Assembly (NCBI RefSeq): GCF_017654505.1
Contig: NC_054552.1
Span: forward strand, 33,190,597 to 33,254,596
Length of the DNA: 64,000 bases
Direction of reading: 5' to 3'
From: Polyodon spathula
Taxonomy: Eukaryota; Chordata; Actinopteri; Acipenseriformes; Polyodontidae
The notes beneath the pieces are model-generated. The model saw only the letters and a program-made list of their open reading frames with translations. It ran no database searches and had not been told where the DNA came from. This document shows positions 34,133-48,008 of this stretch, one piece after another (the first letter of the stretch is position 1; each line of letters begins with the position of its first letter). The position numbers and the translations under genes were made by a program.

Positions 34133-37100
34133 TGTCGAGGTGCACTCAGTGGGGACAGGTCCATGGATGCCCTTCAAGGTCTCAATCTGAGCAGCATTCG
34201 GGTCAGCTTGGGTTTCAAAAACAAAACCTCATGGATTTAATCCCGGACGATCTTCTGATTTTTCAGTGCATCTCGTCACACTATAGATGTGTAACACATG
34301 CTCAGGTATTGCTTCTGAAATCACTTTCCCTTTGTGGATTTGTATTTGACTCCTACAAGCACGGGAGTCCCACTGGAACAAATCCACATTTCCTCTGCAA
34401 TTTTGGATGACATTTATGTGGTTTATGCTTTAATAAATATTGTATATGAAATCAATACACTATATAAAGTTGCATCTGCCGTTATCAGTATCCTACCAGG
34501 CTGGTTATGTGCATTGATTCACTTACTGTATAGTTCATGGCCTGCAATAAAACTAGAAGAGTCGGTTTATTCCATTGATCTAAACAGCTGCAGATCTAAG
34601 TACCAGCCCTGCTTAGATCATTACAATAGCAGCCTAGGAGGACCCTAGGACCCTATTTTAATGATCTGCCACCCTGAAGATCATTTCAATAGGCTCTGGT
34701 GTGTATTGTATCGCCTGTAAAGCATGCAAACACTTGGCTACTATGTGTTGTATAATGCAGTAATACATGCACTCGTGGGATTGTCAAGGTGCCAGCCTGC
34801 AAATGCTTTATGAACCTTTCCACCTCTGTATTTCTTAATTAAGCAGCTCTGGAGAGTGCTGGTATGCCTGGAAATGCACGCAACAGAACTGTAAGCTGCT
34901 GCATGGGCAGTGCATCTTCCAAACAGCAGATCAGCTGTCCTGTGTGCTGCATGAAGCCCACACCTACCTGCATGCACAGCACTTGCATTGGTATTTGAGT
35001 TTTGCTGTGTGATACAGGTCTGTCCCTAATTACAAGATAAGCTTGGTTTAGAATTTCCCTGCTCCACTCAGACAACTTCCACTAATTGCTACCTTCTTTT
35101 TATAGCAACACTTTTCACTTCCATTTTATCAAGCTGCCTATTTAAACTCCCTTCTGTATCTTTGTTTTTTTTTTTTTTCCCCAGTTGTGTGACCGATTGA
35201 TTTTCTTTTTTCAAATCAGAACAGCAGGGGTGGAGAATGATGCAGGGGCTTTAAAAAGCAAGAGTATCTTCTTTCTCCAGATTAAAATAAATGAAGAACT
35301 ATATTCTAATATCGCACTGTATTATTAATAGAAAGCAATACTAAGGTTTCAGAGGAAGTAGAAAAAAGGGGAGGGGGAGCCAGGGAGTGAGAAGGGAGCT
35401 GCATTGCAGTAATAATTTCCATCATAACCTGTCTCTCAGCTTGGTCTCTTCAGATCTTGGAAGCGATGCATTAAATGGCTCTAGGTAACGCTACAGCCCT
35501 TGTCACCCGTCAAACCCCCCCCGTCCCGCAACAAGGGCTTTAGACATTGAAGCACGGCTTTGTCTGATAGAAGCCACTGCTCAATTCGCACATCTCAGAG
35601 CACTGAGGTCCTGCTTATTCATTTATAAGCTTTAGGTTTTAACCCTGGCTGAGCCAATAAGCAAGTCTTAGCCAGTTAACAAGATATCGGTGCAGATAAT
35701 GATGAGATATTGATCAATCAGATAATAGGAGATTTTAGCACTGTTCAACTGCATTTTAGTTAATTGAAAGAGTTTACTTATTTTCATTAACATGCTCTTT
35801 TAAATAAGTTTGACGACGCCCGTCACCTGACCAGTAGGGACTGCCCTGTCTCCTCTGGGAGTTCATCAGGTTTATTGTATATAATCTAGTGCTGTTTGGG
35901 TTCATGGGTCTGGATTTTCAAGGTTCAGCCTGGATTTACATTAAATCATCTTTGGACAAAAATACATTTTCTTTGTCTAATAGGAGGGGAGATCTTTAGA
36001 GGATTTGCCACAAGGAATGTACATGTCAGTCAGATCTGGGAAAACACTACGTTTGTTCCTTTTCCAATTAGCAGTCAGTGCACTAATCTCTGTAGTGAGA
36101 ACCCAAACAACCAGAATCATATAACTGTGCTATCTGGTAGGTTATTGTTAAACATGTTTTCTTCTGGCATTTCTATTGATGTAACACATTTACACTTTAG
36201 TTTGATCAAAATAACAAAATAAACAAATGCATCTTCACTACCAAGGTCAATCTTGTTTAGTCAAGACCCATTTGAGGGGCTGCCAGTCATCCGCTCCAGT
36301 GCTGAACACGCTGGGACCCAGGAGAAGCCTGCCCAGCTGAACAGGAGCCCTAATAAAGGCAATGTGAACGTGCCAGCAGCTAGTTGAAATCTCTTCCCCT
36401 CTAGGCAGCTATCTTTCAAAGCCTGACTCACTTGTTTACTCCTCTTAATGTTGAAGACTACAAGTTCTACAAGATAGAAGTTAACAAGACTACTTTCACT
36501 CCAAGCTCTACGCATTCTCAAGTTGTTGTAAGTTGTAAAATATCAAAGTTATGATTTGCGTTAGATTTGAACGGCGGCTGGTTTGCCAGTATTTGATTCA
36601 AGGTCAGATCCTTAATCTGCACATTTCTGTAACCTCAGAGATAGCTGTGAGCAGTGGCATGGACACTCTCTGATAGATCTGAAGATCCCATTTGGTTTGG
36701 AGATCTCTGTGTATTGTTCACATTACTCTGCAGTATTTAACCTGCACTAGTTGAACTCAAACCACTACTGTATTGACTGAATTGGCTTCTGACCCTCAGT
36801 TGCTCAAGGATAAGAAGCACTGATCTCCGAAAGATAGAGGGAAGTTAACTACTGTTTGCTTTTCTGAAAACCACCCAATTGATAAACCTGACCTGCTACT
36901 TCACTGATAGTGATTGAAACTGGGTGCAGACTAAACTGTTTGTCCTTTTTTAAAAAAGAAAGGAAGACGAAGGAAAGAGTCCTTTGGGAAGCAAATTCAT
37001 AAAGGGTTAGGAAAAGAAGTGCCCTCGGGTGCCGTTCCCCAGGGCTCTTCTCCCCTAAGCTGCTGGCAGCGTTATCCGGTCTCCGTCTCTCACCATCCGG

Positions 37101-40100
37101 ATGCTTACACCTGGAGAGAAGTCAATCGACTTCAGCGCAGCTGTGGGTTAAAGTTCAGTGCCTTGCTCTCTGTCTGTTGGAAGCGTTTTCTAGTCGCTGC
37201 ATGAATAACCTCTTCTTTTCTGCAGATCCATTGGCATGCATGAGCAGGGCATGTATGGGGTTAGTGTATCACTGTAGCAAGCCGACAGTAATATATATAT
37301 AAAATCTCTTTTTGTAATTTATTTATAAATGGGCCCCACATTTCCATTACCTCTTGATGGAAATAAGAGTACTATAGAAGAATATAACAGCTACTTACAA
37401 TTTGGCTGTGCATCGATGCATTGCTGTTTATTTAGAGTACAGTATGTCTCCAGATCCTCCCAAAATTACCAGAGTGTCCCTTAGTAAAAAAAGGGGCTTC
37501 CAGCTCAGTGAAGATTAGATTCTGCTTTAACCATTATGTTAACATTCCTCTTGTATTTTACATGAGACAAACCAGTGTGCAGCTGTATAAATTTTTATAT
37601 TGGTATTTGAGTTCTGTAGCATTGTAGTAACTTTCTCTACACGTATGTGTATGTACATAATTCAATATATTTTATAACTCCCCACCTCTGTCTGTGTTTG
37701 CGCAGGAATACAGATTTGTGTATTTTAATTTTTCCTTGATCTGCTGACACTAATTACACGTTTTATTTTGCTGTATTTAAGGATTATATAATGTATTAAA
37801 AAAAAAAAAAAAGAAAGAAAATGAAATAAGCCAATCACTGGTGAGCATAAAGGCAGACATTAATGCGAAGTGGCGTTGATAAAGTTGAAATACCCAGGGT
37901 GCCCTGTAGCCTTTCCCTTTCCATCAGCCTCTACAGACATGAACACTGCAGCACTGTGTAAACAAGTCTTGCAGGTATGTAACATGGTCATTCAGTTCAG
38001 ATTAAGACACCATTCAGATGTATACTGTGCTGTACTGGGCTCTCGTTAACGTCATGTTGGATATATTCTCCATGCTTATACTGTATTACATGCACTTAAC
38101 TTTGCAAGGGTTTACTATGCATTACCAAAGGTTTATATGTTTTACAATACGCGTGTGTGCCTGCTTTAGCATGCTTTCACTATACAGCTGCTGTGCTTTA
38201 CTACACTTTGCTGTGCTCATACCACAGTGTACCACAGTCGACTTTTACAAGGAGCTGAGGTTGAGAATCGCCGCGCTCAGGAAACTGAAATGGTTTTCAA
38301 GTGCTGCTGTCTGGGCTGTATTCGATTTCTGGGTCACTTGTATAAAACGCAGTGCACAATCCCTTGAATACATTTTAGAATTGCATTCAAAGGGACTTGC
38401 CAATCACGACATTAATCTCTTTATCAGACTCTGTATGGCACTTGTGTAACACTCCTACATGTACCTGAAGTACAACAAACACAAGCATGCAGCCAGCTCC
38501 TACACCTATATTGCCCTTTTGGACTGTTTCCATGACGAGCAATGTGAACAGCAGTGCCAGGAGCTAATTAGCTCTCGGGTTGGGGTTGTTCTGCAGATTA
38601 ATTGGATCATACATGCGATGCCCAGCACAGTGTGTTTGTCAACAGCTATTGTACATGCAAAGCTTCATGGTTTTAGATTTTTTTTTTATCTCTGTAATGT
38701 TACTGCCATTCATTTTTTATTTTCTTTTTACATTGATTGTGTCTGTCTGTCTGTCACACACGGTGAACACCATTACTATGAATTATCAAGAGCCTTTTCA
38801 GAGCTTTCAGATTGCAAAATAGGAAACTGCTAATTTTGTACACAAAACTGAATTTAGAGGACCTCCTTTTGTTAGGTTGAAAAGCTTGAAGACTAGTCTG
38901 TCTGCATGTGGTCCATACACAGTATTAGGAGAACAAGGCAGCCCACTGTACAAGAGAGCCAGGCTAGCTTCCACAGGCAGTTATAGACCTGGTATGCTTG
39001 TTGTTGTGTGCATTGCCTCATTTAAACCACAGGGGGCAGGCTTGTATTGACTCATCTTACTCTGTGTCACATTAAATAAAAATAATGAGACGAAGGACTG
39101 AAGTTCTCAGTCATATTTTGTGTCAGAGTGCTGCATTTTCATGGAAGTGTTTTTCCCTCTCCCACTAACCGTTGAGTCAGTGCTGGATGCTACAGCAAAA
39201 AGTAATGATCCCATCGAGAGCCTTTTGTTCCGGTGGCTGAACTGAAATTAGCTGAACGAAATTAGCACAAAAAAAGTAAAAGTGTTTTTTTTTTTTTTAA
39301 TGAAATGTACATACCTGTATATGTCATGGCCTGCTAGAGAAGAAAAGGGAAAAACAAACACGCTACATCTGCATGACTGCGCAAACTTCTGTAATCTCAA
39401 CAAAAACTGACAAGTTACTGAGTGTGGTGAAATAGGTAGGATCCTTCAGCTTGAGTGAGAATTCTTTCAGAGTTAGTGACAGCTCAGTGACACTTCCAGC
39501 TGGCTGATCTAATTTTATTACAGATTACATTGATTTTTCCTAGGAAGATGGGCTGTGAAATGTAATTGCATTATACGTTCTCTGTGTGCTTCCTTTGGGT
39601 CAGCGAAGGCGCTGTCATTTCCAGAAAGCACCCTGCTGGTCTTGCGATTAGAGGAGAAAAGGTTTGAGAGCCCCCGCCTTTTGAAATCTTAAAGATTGGG
39701 GTAAGATGCAGCTCAGGGAAATCAAAGAACAAAGTTTCCTTAGCATTCTATTAACAATCGAAAAGTTTTTTTAAAAGTTAGGTAAGTGTGTTTTTATAGA
39801 GCGTTCTTGTTGTTTTCGCACCATCTACTGAACAGCCAGTAGACATTTATGTAAAGTGGCAGATCGCTAGATATTGCTGGCTCTTCTACAGTACAAAGCA
39901 TCCTTTGCTGATCTAGCCTGTGTTAATAGAACTAAATTGCAGCTCAAGTAAAAGCACCTAACACAGTCAGGGGTCTAGTATCTGAACATCTGAGTCAACT
40001 GTAAGAACCAAACGACAAAATCAATCCCCAAAACTTCAACAGCGACCCTTGTGTTTCAGCTACATCCAATCTCTTTCAGTAGTTTCTCCTTTATTTTAAT

Positions 40101-42800
40101 TCCCCACTAATGAACCTGGGGATGAAGCTCATCAAATGCAAAGTAGCTTGATGGGCTTTGATTCTCCTCCTAGTGAGCACCTCAGTCCAGCAGGCAGGTG
40201 AAGTCAAAGGAAGCTCTACAATCGCTCGCAGACAAAGGACTGAGTGGGAGTCAGGAGACAGGGGCCACATCCCCCATCCTCTCTCCAGCAGCACAAAGGG
40301 ACCCACACAAGCATGAAGCCAGGGGGTCTATTATCTGAATGAACAATCTGCATGGCATCAAAACAGAAATGGGAAACAACGCTATGCAAAATAGGAGCTC
40401 CACATGTTTGCAGGTTATTTTATTGATCAGCATGCACAGCAAAAGGAATAGAGGAGTCTGTAAAGGTCAAATAGTCACAAACCGTCCATCTGCCCAGATA
40501 AATCCAGTGACCTGGGTCAATGTTTCAGTCCCATACAGATAGGACTGTTGGTTTCTGTCACTGTCTGTGAGATGTATACAACACCCATCAGCTCCTGTGC
40601 ATGCTAGAAGCACCTTGCCTCTGACAATCATGAACCCAGCATTCTTGTGCCATCATGTTTTAGTGAGCCTGATGGGAGATTCATTTACACAGACATTGAC
40701 CTTCTTTTAAAGATTGATCTATGGGCCAGGCATCAGTGGAGGCTTGCGGGACTGGAGGCATTGATGTCCTTGCAGAGCAGTATCATTTACAGGATAATAT
40801 GTCTGATTTACATCCAATTACGAATCACAACCTCCAACAACTCCCTTCACTGAACATATGCCTTTGCAGGTGCTGAAGATGGGAAAGAATTGGAAATCAA
40901 TCCTAAAAAGAGATACCTCTGCCACTTCCTTACTAGACTTTGCCTATGGAGTAAAGGGTTTCAACCTCCACTCCTCACGTCCTTTTCCTTTTTCAGGTTC
41001 ATGTTGCATTACAGTGGTAGAATCTCCAGTGTTGCTCCATCAGTCTCCTCCACTGGAAGAGCACAAGTGTGAGATCAATTGCCATGGAGCTGGTTCCAAA
41101 CCCTTATCATGACCTAGCCCCCTTCTCTCCTCCCAGCCTTCCTCTCACAAGCCTGTCGGAAGCAGCAGAGGTCTGTCTCTTAGTAGGTATGCCAGTCTAT
41201 TGACTGTACCAAGTTCCTTTTTTATATCTGGTGTGTGCTGTCTACAGTAGCTTGATGAGGATAAAAGACACCCAGGACAGGAGCCAGACTGCAGAACCAA
41301 AGCAGAGATCGCCCTCTACTGGCAGGGATTAGGAGGCACAATTGCTGCAAATACCCTGATTCCAGCAATGACAATGTTGTACATGATGACCAGAGATAGA
41401 TGCATTCCTATCAGTTTGGATGTTGAATACCAGGAAATAAGACTAATATTGTTTGCTGTACATATAGTCCCAACAGTCAAAGGGCATGTCTTTAATTTCA
41501 ATTCTACTTTTTTTATAATGTCCCTTAGCTGATTCATAGTATGTGACCATACCTAAAAAAAAGAAATAAATAAAAAATTGAAAAAGAAAAGCTAGAAATA
41601 ACAAATGCTGTAAATATCATGTTTAGTTTCCATGAAAGGCCTTCTCCCTTCATTAAGCAGTGCGTGGGTCTTAATTGTGTTTTATACATTAGATAATCCA
41701 CATTCAGGGAGCTGTTTAAGGCTTAGTGTTCCTCCAAGTGCCCGGGGAGCTGAGGCTGAGCTCTGGGAATAATTAGCCTCTTGTAGTCTGCCTTGGTTAG
41801 TCTCAAAGCAACGAGAAACCCAAACACAGGCTGCCTGGAGCGCACAACACTCTTTGAAAAACTGATAGATTTGGAGAAGGCAGAGACAAGAAAAAAAAAA
41901 AAATCCTAAAATGAACACAAAGTTCATATTTAGTATACTAGGTCTCCTTAACTTTTTTTCCCCTTTTAGTTTCAGTCTTCAAAAATAACATTTATAAAAC
42001 TTCCTTATACAGCAATCGTTAACCAATAAATAGCGTGATGCAAACAAACTGAACAGAATGCTAGGTTGGATGTACATATAAGACCTTCAGCAGTTAGCTG
42101 TCAGTGTGCAGGTCGTGAAATTAGTAGAAAAGGGGATTTATCAGTTTGAAAGGTCTGTGACAGAGGGTGCCTGTGACTATTTAAAACATCTGTCTCTTGG
42201 TCTCTTAACCGAAGACAGCTACTGATCCACCTACCTGGGGTTGGAGGAGACCTGATTGGGGAAGACAATGGCTGCAGAGGGTGGCTGTATTTGTAAGGTG
42301 TCAATCTCTGAATGCAGGTGACCAGTTGCGTTGACTGAAGTGTTTGTCACCGCTGGTGGTGGAGCGCACTCCAGTTCAATGAGCAGCTAAATGATGCACA
42401 CGGCATACCTGTTAATTACACTGCAGACAAGCTCTCACTTCAGAGGGACCCACACACACAATGGAAGGCATTGTCACTGGCTTCTGCTGTGCTGCAGCTA
42501 ATTGGAATTGTGATATAATCCATGGGCCTGGAATGCTTTCATGAACAGGGTTTGAAAGCACAGATACAAACAAGGGTGTGAGGTGGTTATAAATGTATTG
42601 TATAAAAAACAAGCTATTTGGTAGTATGGTATTCATATTATGCTTTAGTTATAAACTATAAATAATGCATATATAAATATGGTTTATAATGTTATAAACC
42701 ACGTCATTCATTATTATTGTAATAATAACAGGCTATAGCAATTCAGTGTAAGACTATAAAAACAAGGAATACTTATTTTATGTACGATTACTATACAGAA
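34133..42800. other. 5' intergenic region, segment 2
   Basis: About 8.7 kb with no recognised gene, RNA or intact mobile element. The longest open frame (38,018-38,449, 143 residues, plus) is hydrophobic, and part of its DNA (38,105-38,215) is a degenerate GCTTTACYATGC-type repeat, so it is not supported as coding. Homopolymer A/T runs occur at 35,165-35,178, 37,797-37,812 and 39,288-39,299. Confidence 0.6.
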
Positions 42801-42803
42801 AAA

Positions 42804-42958
<155 letters not shown>

Positions 42959-44288
42959 CATATGGCTAGTTTGACAAAAGCTGCATCAGAAATGTAGGTA
43001 CAGTACCACACTTACTGATCCAGTCCACTCAGGCATAACTGGTAAATCACCAATTCATCTCCACCGATGCGTACTTCATTTACAGAGAGGGCAAGGCATG
43101 ATTATTTGTTTTGCTTTTGCCCAGGAGACTCTGTTAAATACATACTACCCCAGTCCCCTCTCTTTATAGGCAGTGCATTCAGCTCCTGGGGGACGCTACT
43201 GCAAAGACTAACGGTCTAATTTAAATGTAGCAGTATGAAGAAGACCCTGCTGTCTGTCTGACAACAGGAAGAAACAGCAGCGTTTGTTTTTTTTTTTTTC
43301 TCCCAAGACACAATGCACTTGGAGCTTTGGGCTTTGCTCAGTGAAGCTCCTGCTTGTCAGCAGTGCCGCAGACAGAGCACTGGCAGGCAGGGTGCACATC
43401 GCTGGGATGATGTGAGGAGGGACTGGGCTGAGCAGGGTGTCCTTTAATAAAAACTGACACACAGTAACCACAATCAGTCATCAGACAAGGCTGCAGACCA
43501 TGGCAATGGTGCCAATTACCCTCCGATTCAGTATCTTCCAAAGAAAGCAAGTCTCAAATGAAAGTGGGGGAGTTTGCTACTTTTTTGAACTCCACCCCGA
43601 GCACAGAAAACTGTTTGTGTTCAAAGAGCAGATTTCTCTCAATGCACGGATCCCTGGTGTTATGTAACTGTTTGTAGATAATTTAATTCTATTTACAATT
43701 TCAGATTTATTATTGGGTGAAAACTGGTAGGAGGCCAATCCTATACTGTATAGAAATAGTGGACAAGGTCATACATTTAACCTTTCACCTCTAGATTAGG
43801 GTTCCAAATGGCTTACTAGTCACAAAACCCTTCAATACAATCCAGAATAAAGGAGCAAGGGCAGAGTTCCAAAAACGTGCAATATCTGTGGGAAGATTCT
43901 AGAGATTAGAACCGTGTAGCCTTCTCTTCAATAAGCAGGGATACAGCAGCATACGACCGTCGACACAATGAAGAAATACAGAGCCAAATATCAGCAGAAA
44001 CATGTACTGTTCCTCAGGCTAAGTGATATCTGCACACATTTCAGAGTACAGCAGCATGATAAAGAGCTTGCTTCCTATCTATGACTCTACCAGGAGACTC
44101 CCTTGTTTGCTGAAGATGTAAATTATAAGAAACTTGAGCGACACTTTAAAATAAACTTTGTATAGGATCAGGGTTTAATGCGAATGAGTAGAGAACGCAC
44201 AGTTGGTGATTATTTCATATGAAGTAATATGCTACTTCATGTGCAGTGACTTAAATTATGGACACTTGGAATAACATAACTTTACATT

Positions 44289-44289
<1 letters not shown>

Positions 44290-44345
<56 letters not shown>
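44290..44345. repeat. (TA)n microsatellite
   Basis: About 27 TA dinucleotides. Confidence 0.97.
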
Positions 44346-44347
<2 letters not shown>

Positions 44348-44587
44348 TAAAATCCTGCTCATGTGAATCTTGACTTCGTCATCATTAATAGCTTATTACA
44401 TTGGAATACAATAGGAGCTAATGTTCCTAGGTAATGCCATTTGAATTCGCACTAGTCTTGGAATGTTTTAGCACTATTTGAATGGTTGTGGCCCCATTGT
44501 GTAGAGTATAGCATGGCACTGCATCTGCTCCGTTGGGCAATTCCATTGGAGAGCCTGATGAAATCTGCGTCTAATCACCTAAACCAA

Positions 44588-44626
44588 CACAGATTATCAC
44601 ATCATGATATGATGTGATAATCTGTG
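44588..44626. other. 39-base near-perfect palindrome
   Basis: Arms CACAGATTATCACATCA and TGATGTGATAATCTGTG are perfect 17-base inverted repeats around a 5-base centre (TGATA). It could extrude as a cruciform or be paired operator-like half sites; no family recognised. Confidence 0.9.
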
Positions 44627-45363
44627 AATGCTGCAGGCTTATTGGTGTGGCTCTACTAACAAAAATCAACACAATCTATTTACAAAAAGTCAAGCCTAAT
44701 AAGCACACGGATGCTGAATAGTGGACTTTTTATTTGCTATTATTTACAAAAGTAAGCATGCAGTTCAATCATGTTTTCTTGACCCACTTGCACACTTAGA
44801 CATGTAATTCTCATTCTTATTATGTGAAGTACTATCTCCACTGCACAGTCCTGGGAACATCACATTAGTATTATTAGAACGTTTGATCCATGCTCTGCAG
44901 TAGCCAGAGCTCACTGTGAATCCTATAGAGACAAAACCCAAAGTATCAAACTTTGCCCACTCAATTTTAATGATCTAACCGCAGTGGCTTTAATACCACC
45001 ACTCTAAAATGTATACACCTGCTTTTCTGAGGACATCGTTTTACTATATTTTTATTTTAAGCAGTCTTGTTAATAAGCAGGTCTATAGATCAACGCTGTG
45101 CGAGCTCTACTGGTAGAGTAATACAAATCATCAGCAGGGTGAGCACATAGACCTCTGGATACTGGGCATGTATCTCTCAAAATATATGCTGTTTTGGACC
45201 AAAATATGTGTCTAATAACCAGTAGGTGGTGTCAGTGTATATATTTAGAAATGGGTGCCAGTAGGAAGGGCTGTCTGTCTAGTCACTGATGCTCAGTGGT
45301 TTAATTTACTCTATAACCTGGTTAGGGAGGTTTAGTTTTTTCTCTTCTGGTTCTGGAATTTCT

Positions 45364-45364
<1 letters not shown>

Positions 45365-45430
<66 letters not shown>
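45365..45430. repeat. (TA)n microsatellite
   Basis: About 32 TA dinucleotides. Confidence 0.97.
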
Positions 45431-45431
<1 letters not shown>

Positions 45432-46074
45432 TTATGGTTATGGAGCCTCTTCATTATATTGTATGTAAGTACAAAGATGTCAAATTATAGCACCACTGTG
45501 CTATTGTAAAGAGTGCTTCATTCTCAGTAAAGTACAGCAGTGATGTTAAATATGCCATACTAAAACTACTGTATAAGAAAGAAAGTCAGTAGGCTTATAG
45601 TCAATAAAATAGTCTGATACCTTTTAGAATTTCACAGATGAAAGAATTAGCCAAGTCTTTTATCTCATTTTGTCCATCATACGTACATTGATTTCCCCAG
45701 TTTTTTTTACATTTAATACAAGCCTACACCTATCACTATCACATTTACACAAATCAATAAAACAATAGCACAGTAAATGGCTGAACAAGTTACTGCTGTC
45801 GTGCTTCACTCTCCTGCACATCGATTCAGTGGTGAATAAAGAGACTGTTAAGAAGTTCCCATTCAGCCTTCAATCATTAGAATTTCTAGTAGGTCACATC
45901 ATCAATGCAAAGTAAAAACATAGTTTTTCATCCTATTAAAATCATCCTAATTGTTGACAATTATTTTTCCGGCAACATTTTTATGTTACATTTCATTGTG
46001 TTCTGCTGACAGAGGCATATTGAGAAAACACGTCGTCTCCATCAGCAGGAAGCGCACACCTGCAAGAGGATGCG

Positions 46075-46088
46075 GTCTCCATAGCAAC
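46075..46088 (+). promoter_or_regulatory. X-box-like site (one mismatch)
   Basis: GTCTCCATAGCAAC matches GTNRCCATRGNAAC except T for R at position 4. A second GTCTCCAT lies 41 bases before it. Candidate RFX-bound element; inference only. Confidence 0.35.
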
Positions 46089-47767
46089 GAGCTGTGGCGA
46101 CAGCATGCAGGGCATGGATTCTAGTTTGTGATCCTAAATGCACACCCCGCCTCCCCCCTGTTTTCTTACTGCAGCACTACTTCAGAACACATTTGCATTT
46201 CAGTTTACAATTGCCCTGTCGTAGATGAGTAATATTAATTAGAAGAAGAGTGTGTATAAGTCAAAGAGTCACATGCAATACCGTGCCTACTGCCAGCATT
46301 AAAGAACAGGGACTTTGATTAACTGAGTCTTTGCACATTGTGATTGCCAACACCCCTCTGGTCTCTAGCCTGAGTTCAGGGTGGATTCAATATTTATTTA
46401 TTCTTTTTTTCCACATTTCAGAGTGAGCTGCAATGCGTAAAAACAAAAAACAAAAACAAAAACAGAAGGTGGCATTGGTGTACATACTTGAGTGGCTTAT
46501 AACCAGGTTATGATAAGGAAGCTTACTGTAGGTCCTGTTCGTTTTTGTGGAATTGTTTAATGTCCAGATCACTTGGCAGATTGTCGCGTGGTAAGTTAAA
46601 ATGCTGGCTCTTTGGATTACACAAATGAAGTCAATTCCATAAATATTAAGCTATAGTATTGGAATTGATAACATATAGAGTAAGAGACACAATATGGTGC
46701 AGATTGGACATTAAATGCTATCAGCGTTTTATTGAGGCTGTATTTCCTCAAACGCCAGTTCCTTCAGAGATTTTAAAATGGACAAAAGGGGTACCAGCCA
46801 AATTTAACACAACCAAATTGAACTCTGCATTATGCCTAAAGCTGGTGATCAAGGGACCAGTGTTTGTAGCCTTCTTGCTATGTGTTTGCTAGGTAATATA
46901 ATGAGGTGGAGCCAGTCACACAGCTACACCTGGCTAGTTACCTCTGGCTACCACACATTCCTCTGCGCTGTCCCTACTTGTTCAGTTCCGCACATTAGCT
47001 AGGTGTGTAGCGTTGTGTGGTGAAGCAGAGACTTACACAAGCAACATGCCAGCACACCAAAAATGGAACAAAAAGGTCATGTAACTACAAAAAAATGTAG
47101 TTCATCGGAAGGCTTTCTGTATTGTAGTGGGGTTTTACACCAAGAGCCCTGCTTGATGCTGCAGCCTATTGATTTCCCAATGCCTAGATTGGGTCTATTG
47201 TGTGATCATAGAGTCTGGATTGTCATGGTTTGGAAGGCTGGTATCTATCCTTGCTCCATTCATATGCAGCATATATATCTACCAATGATATATCTGGCTG
47301 TGTATCTAATATACTGCATGTAGACAGAATAGCAAGAGAGTGAGATCATATCTAATCTATACATTGGTCATTGTACAATGGAGTATTTGAATACAAAACA
47401 AAACGAATTAAATTGGAAATTCACACATGTGATATATGTTTTATATGCTGTGGGTATGTAAAATGCATATATGCAATATATTTAGCCTCGTATGAACTTG
47501 TATAAATGTTGCCATATAGTACACTGGAAGTTCATGCAATTAGCCTTGAATTGTTCTGCTTCATATTAGTGGCACATGTGACTGTATGGGTGGCAGCTAC
47601 AGTCCCTGCGAGATCAATCCCTATAACCTCACATAAAGGACATATCTGAAGTATCTAGTGAGAGGGCTCACATCTCTATGCTGTCTGGGCTTGGAAAGAG
47701 AGGGAGGTGCATGCATACTTTGGTGGAATGAGAGTTGGGTGTGGTTGTTTCTGAGTACTTCACATTA

Positions 47768-48008
<241 letters not shown>

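Noticed and set aside
38018..38449. Longest open frame in the window (143 residues, plus strand)
   Set aside because: Composition is that of AT-rich DNA with a degenerate repeat; no domain, no conserved motif and no promoter evidence.
39600..39625. Second REST-like site (GGCGCTGTC)
   Set aside because: Only half of the RE1 consensus is present and the other half is not found at canonical spacing.
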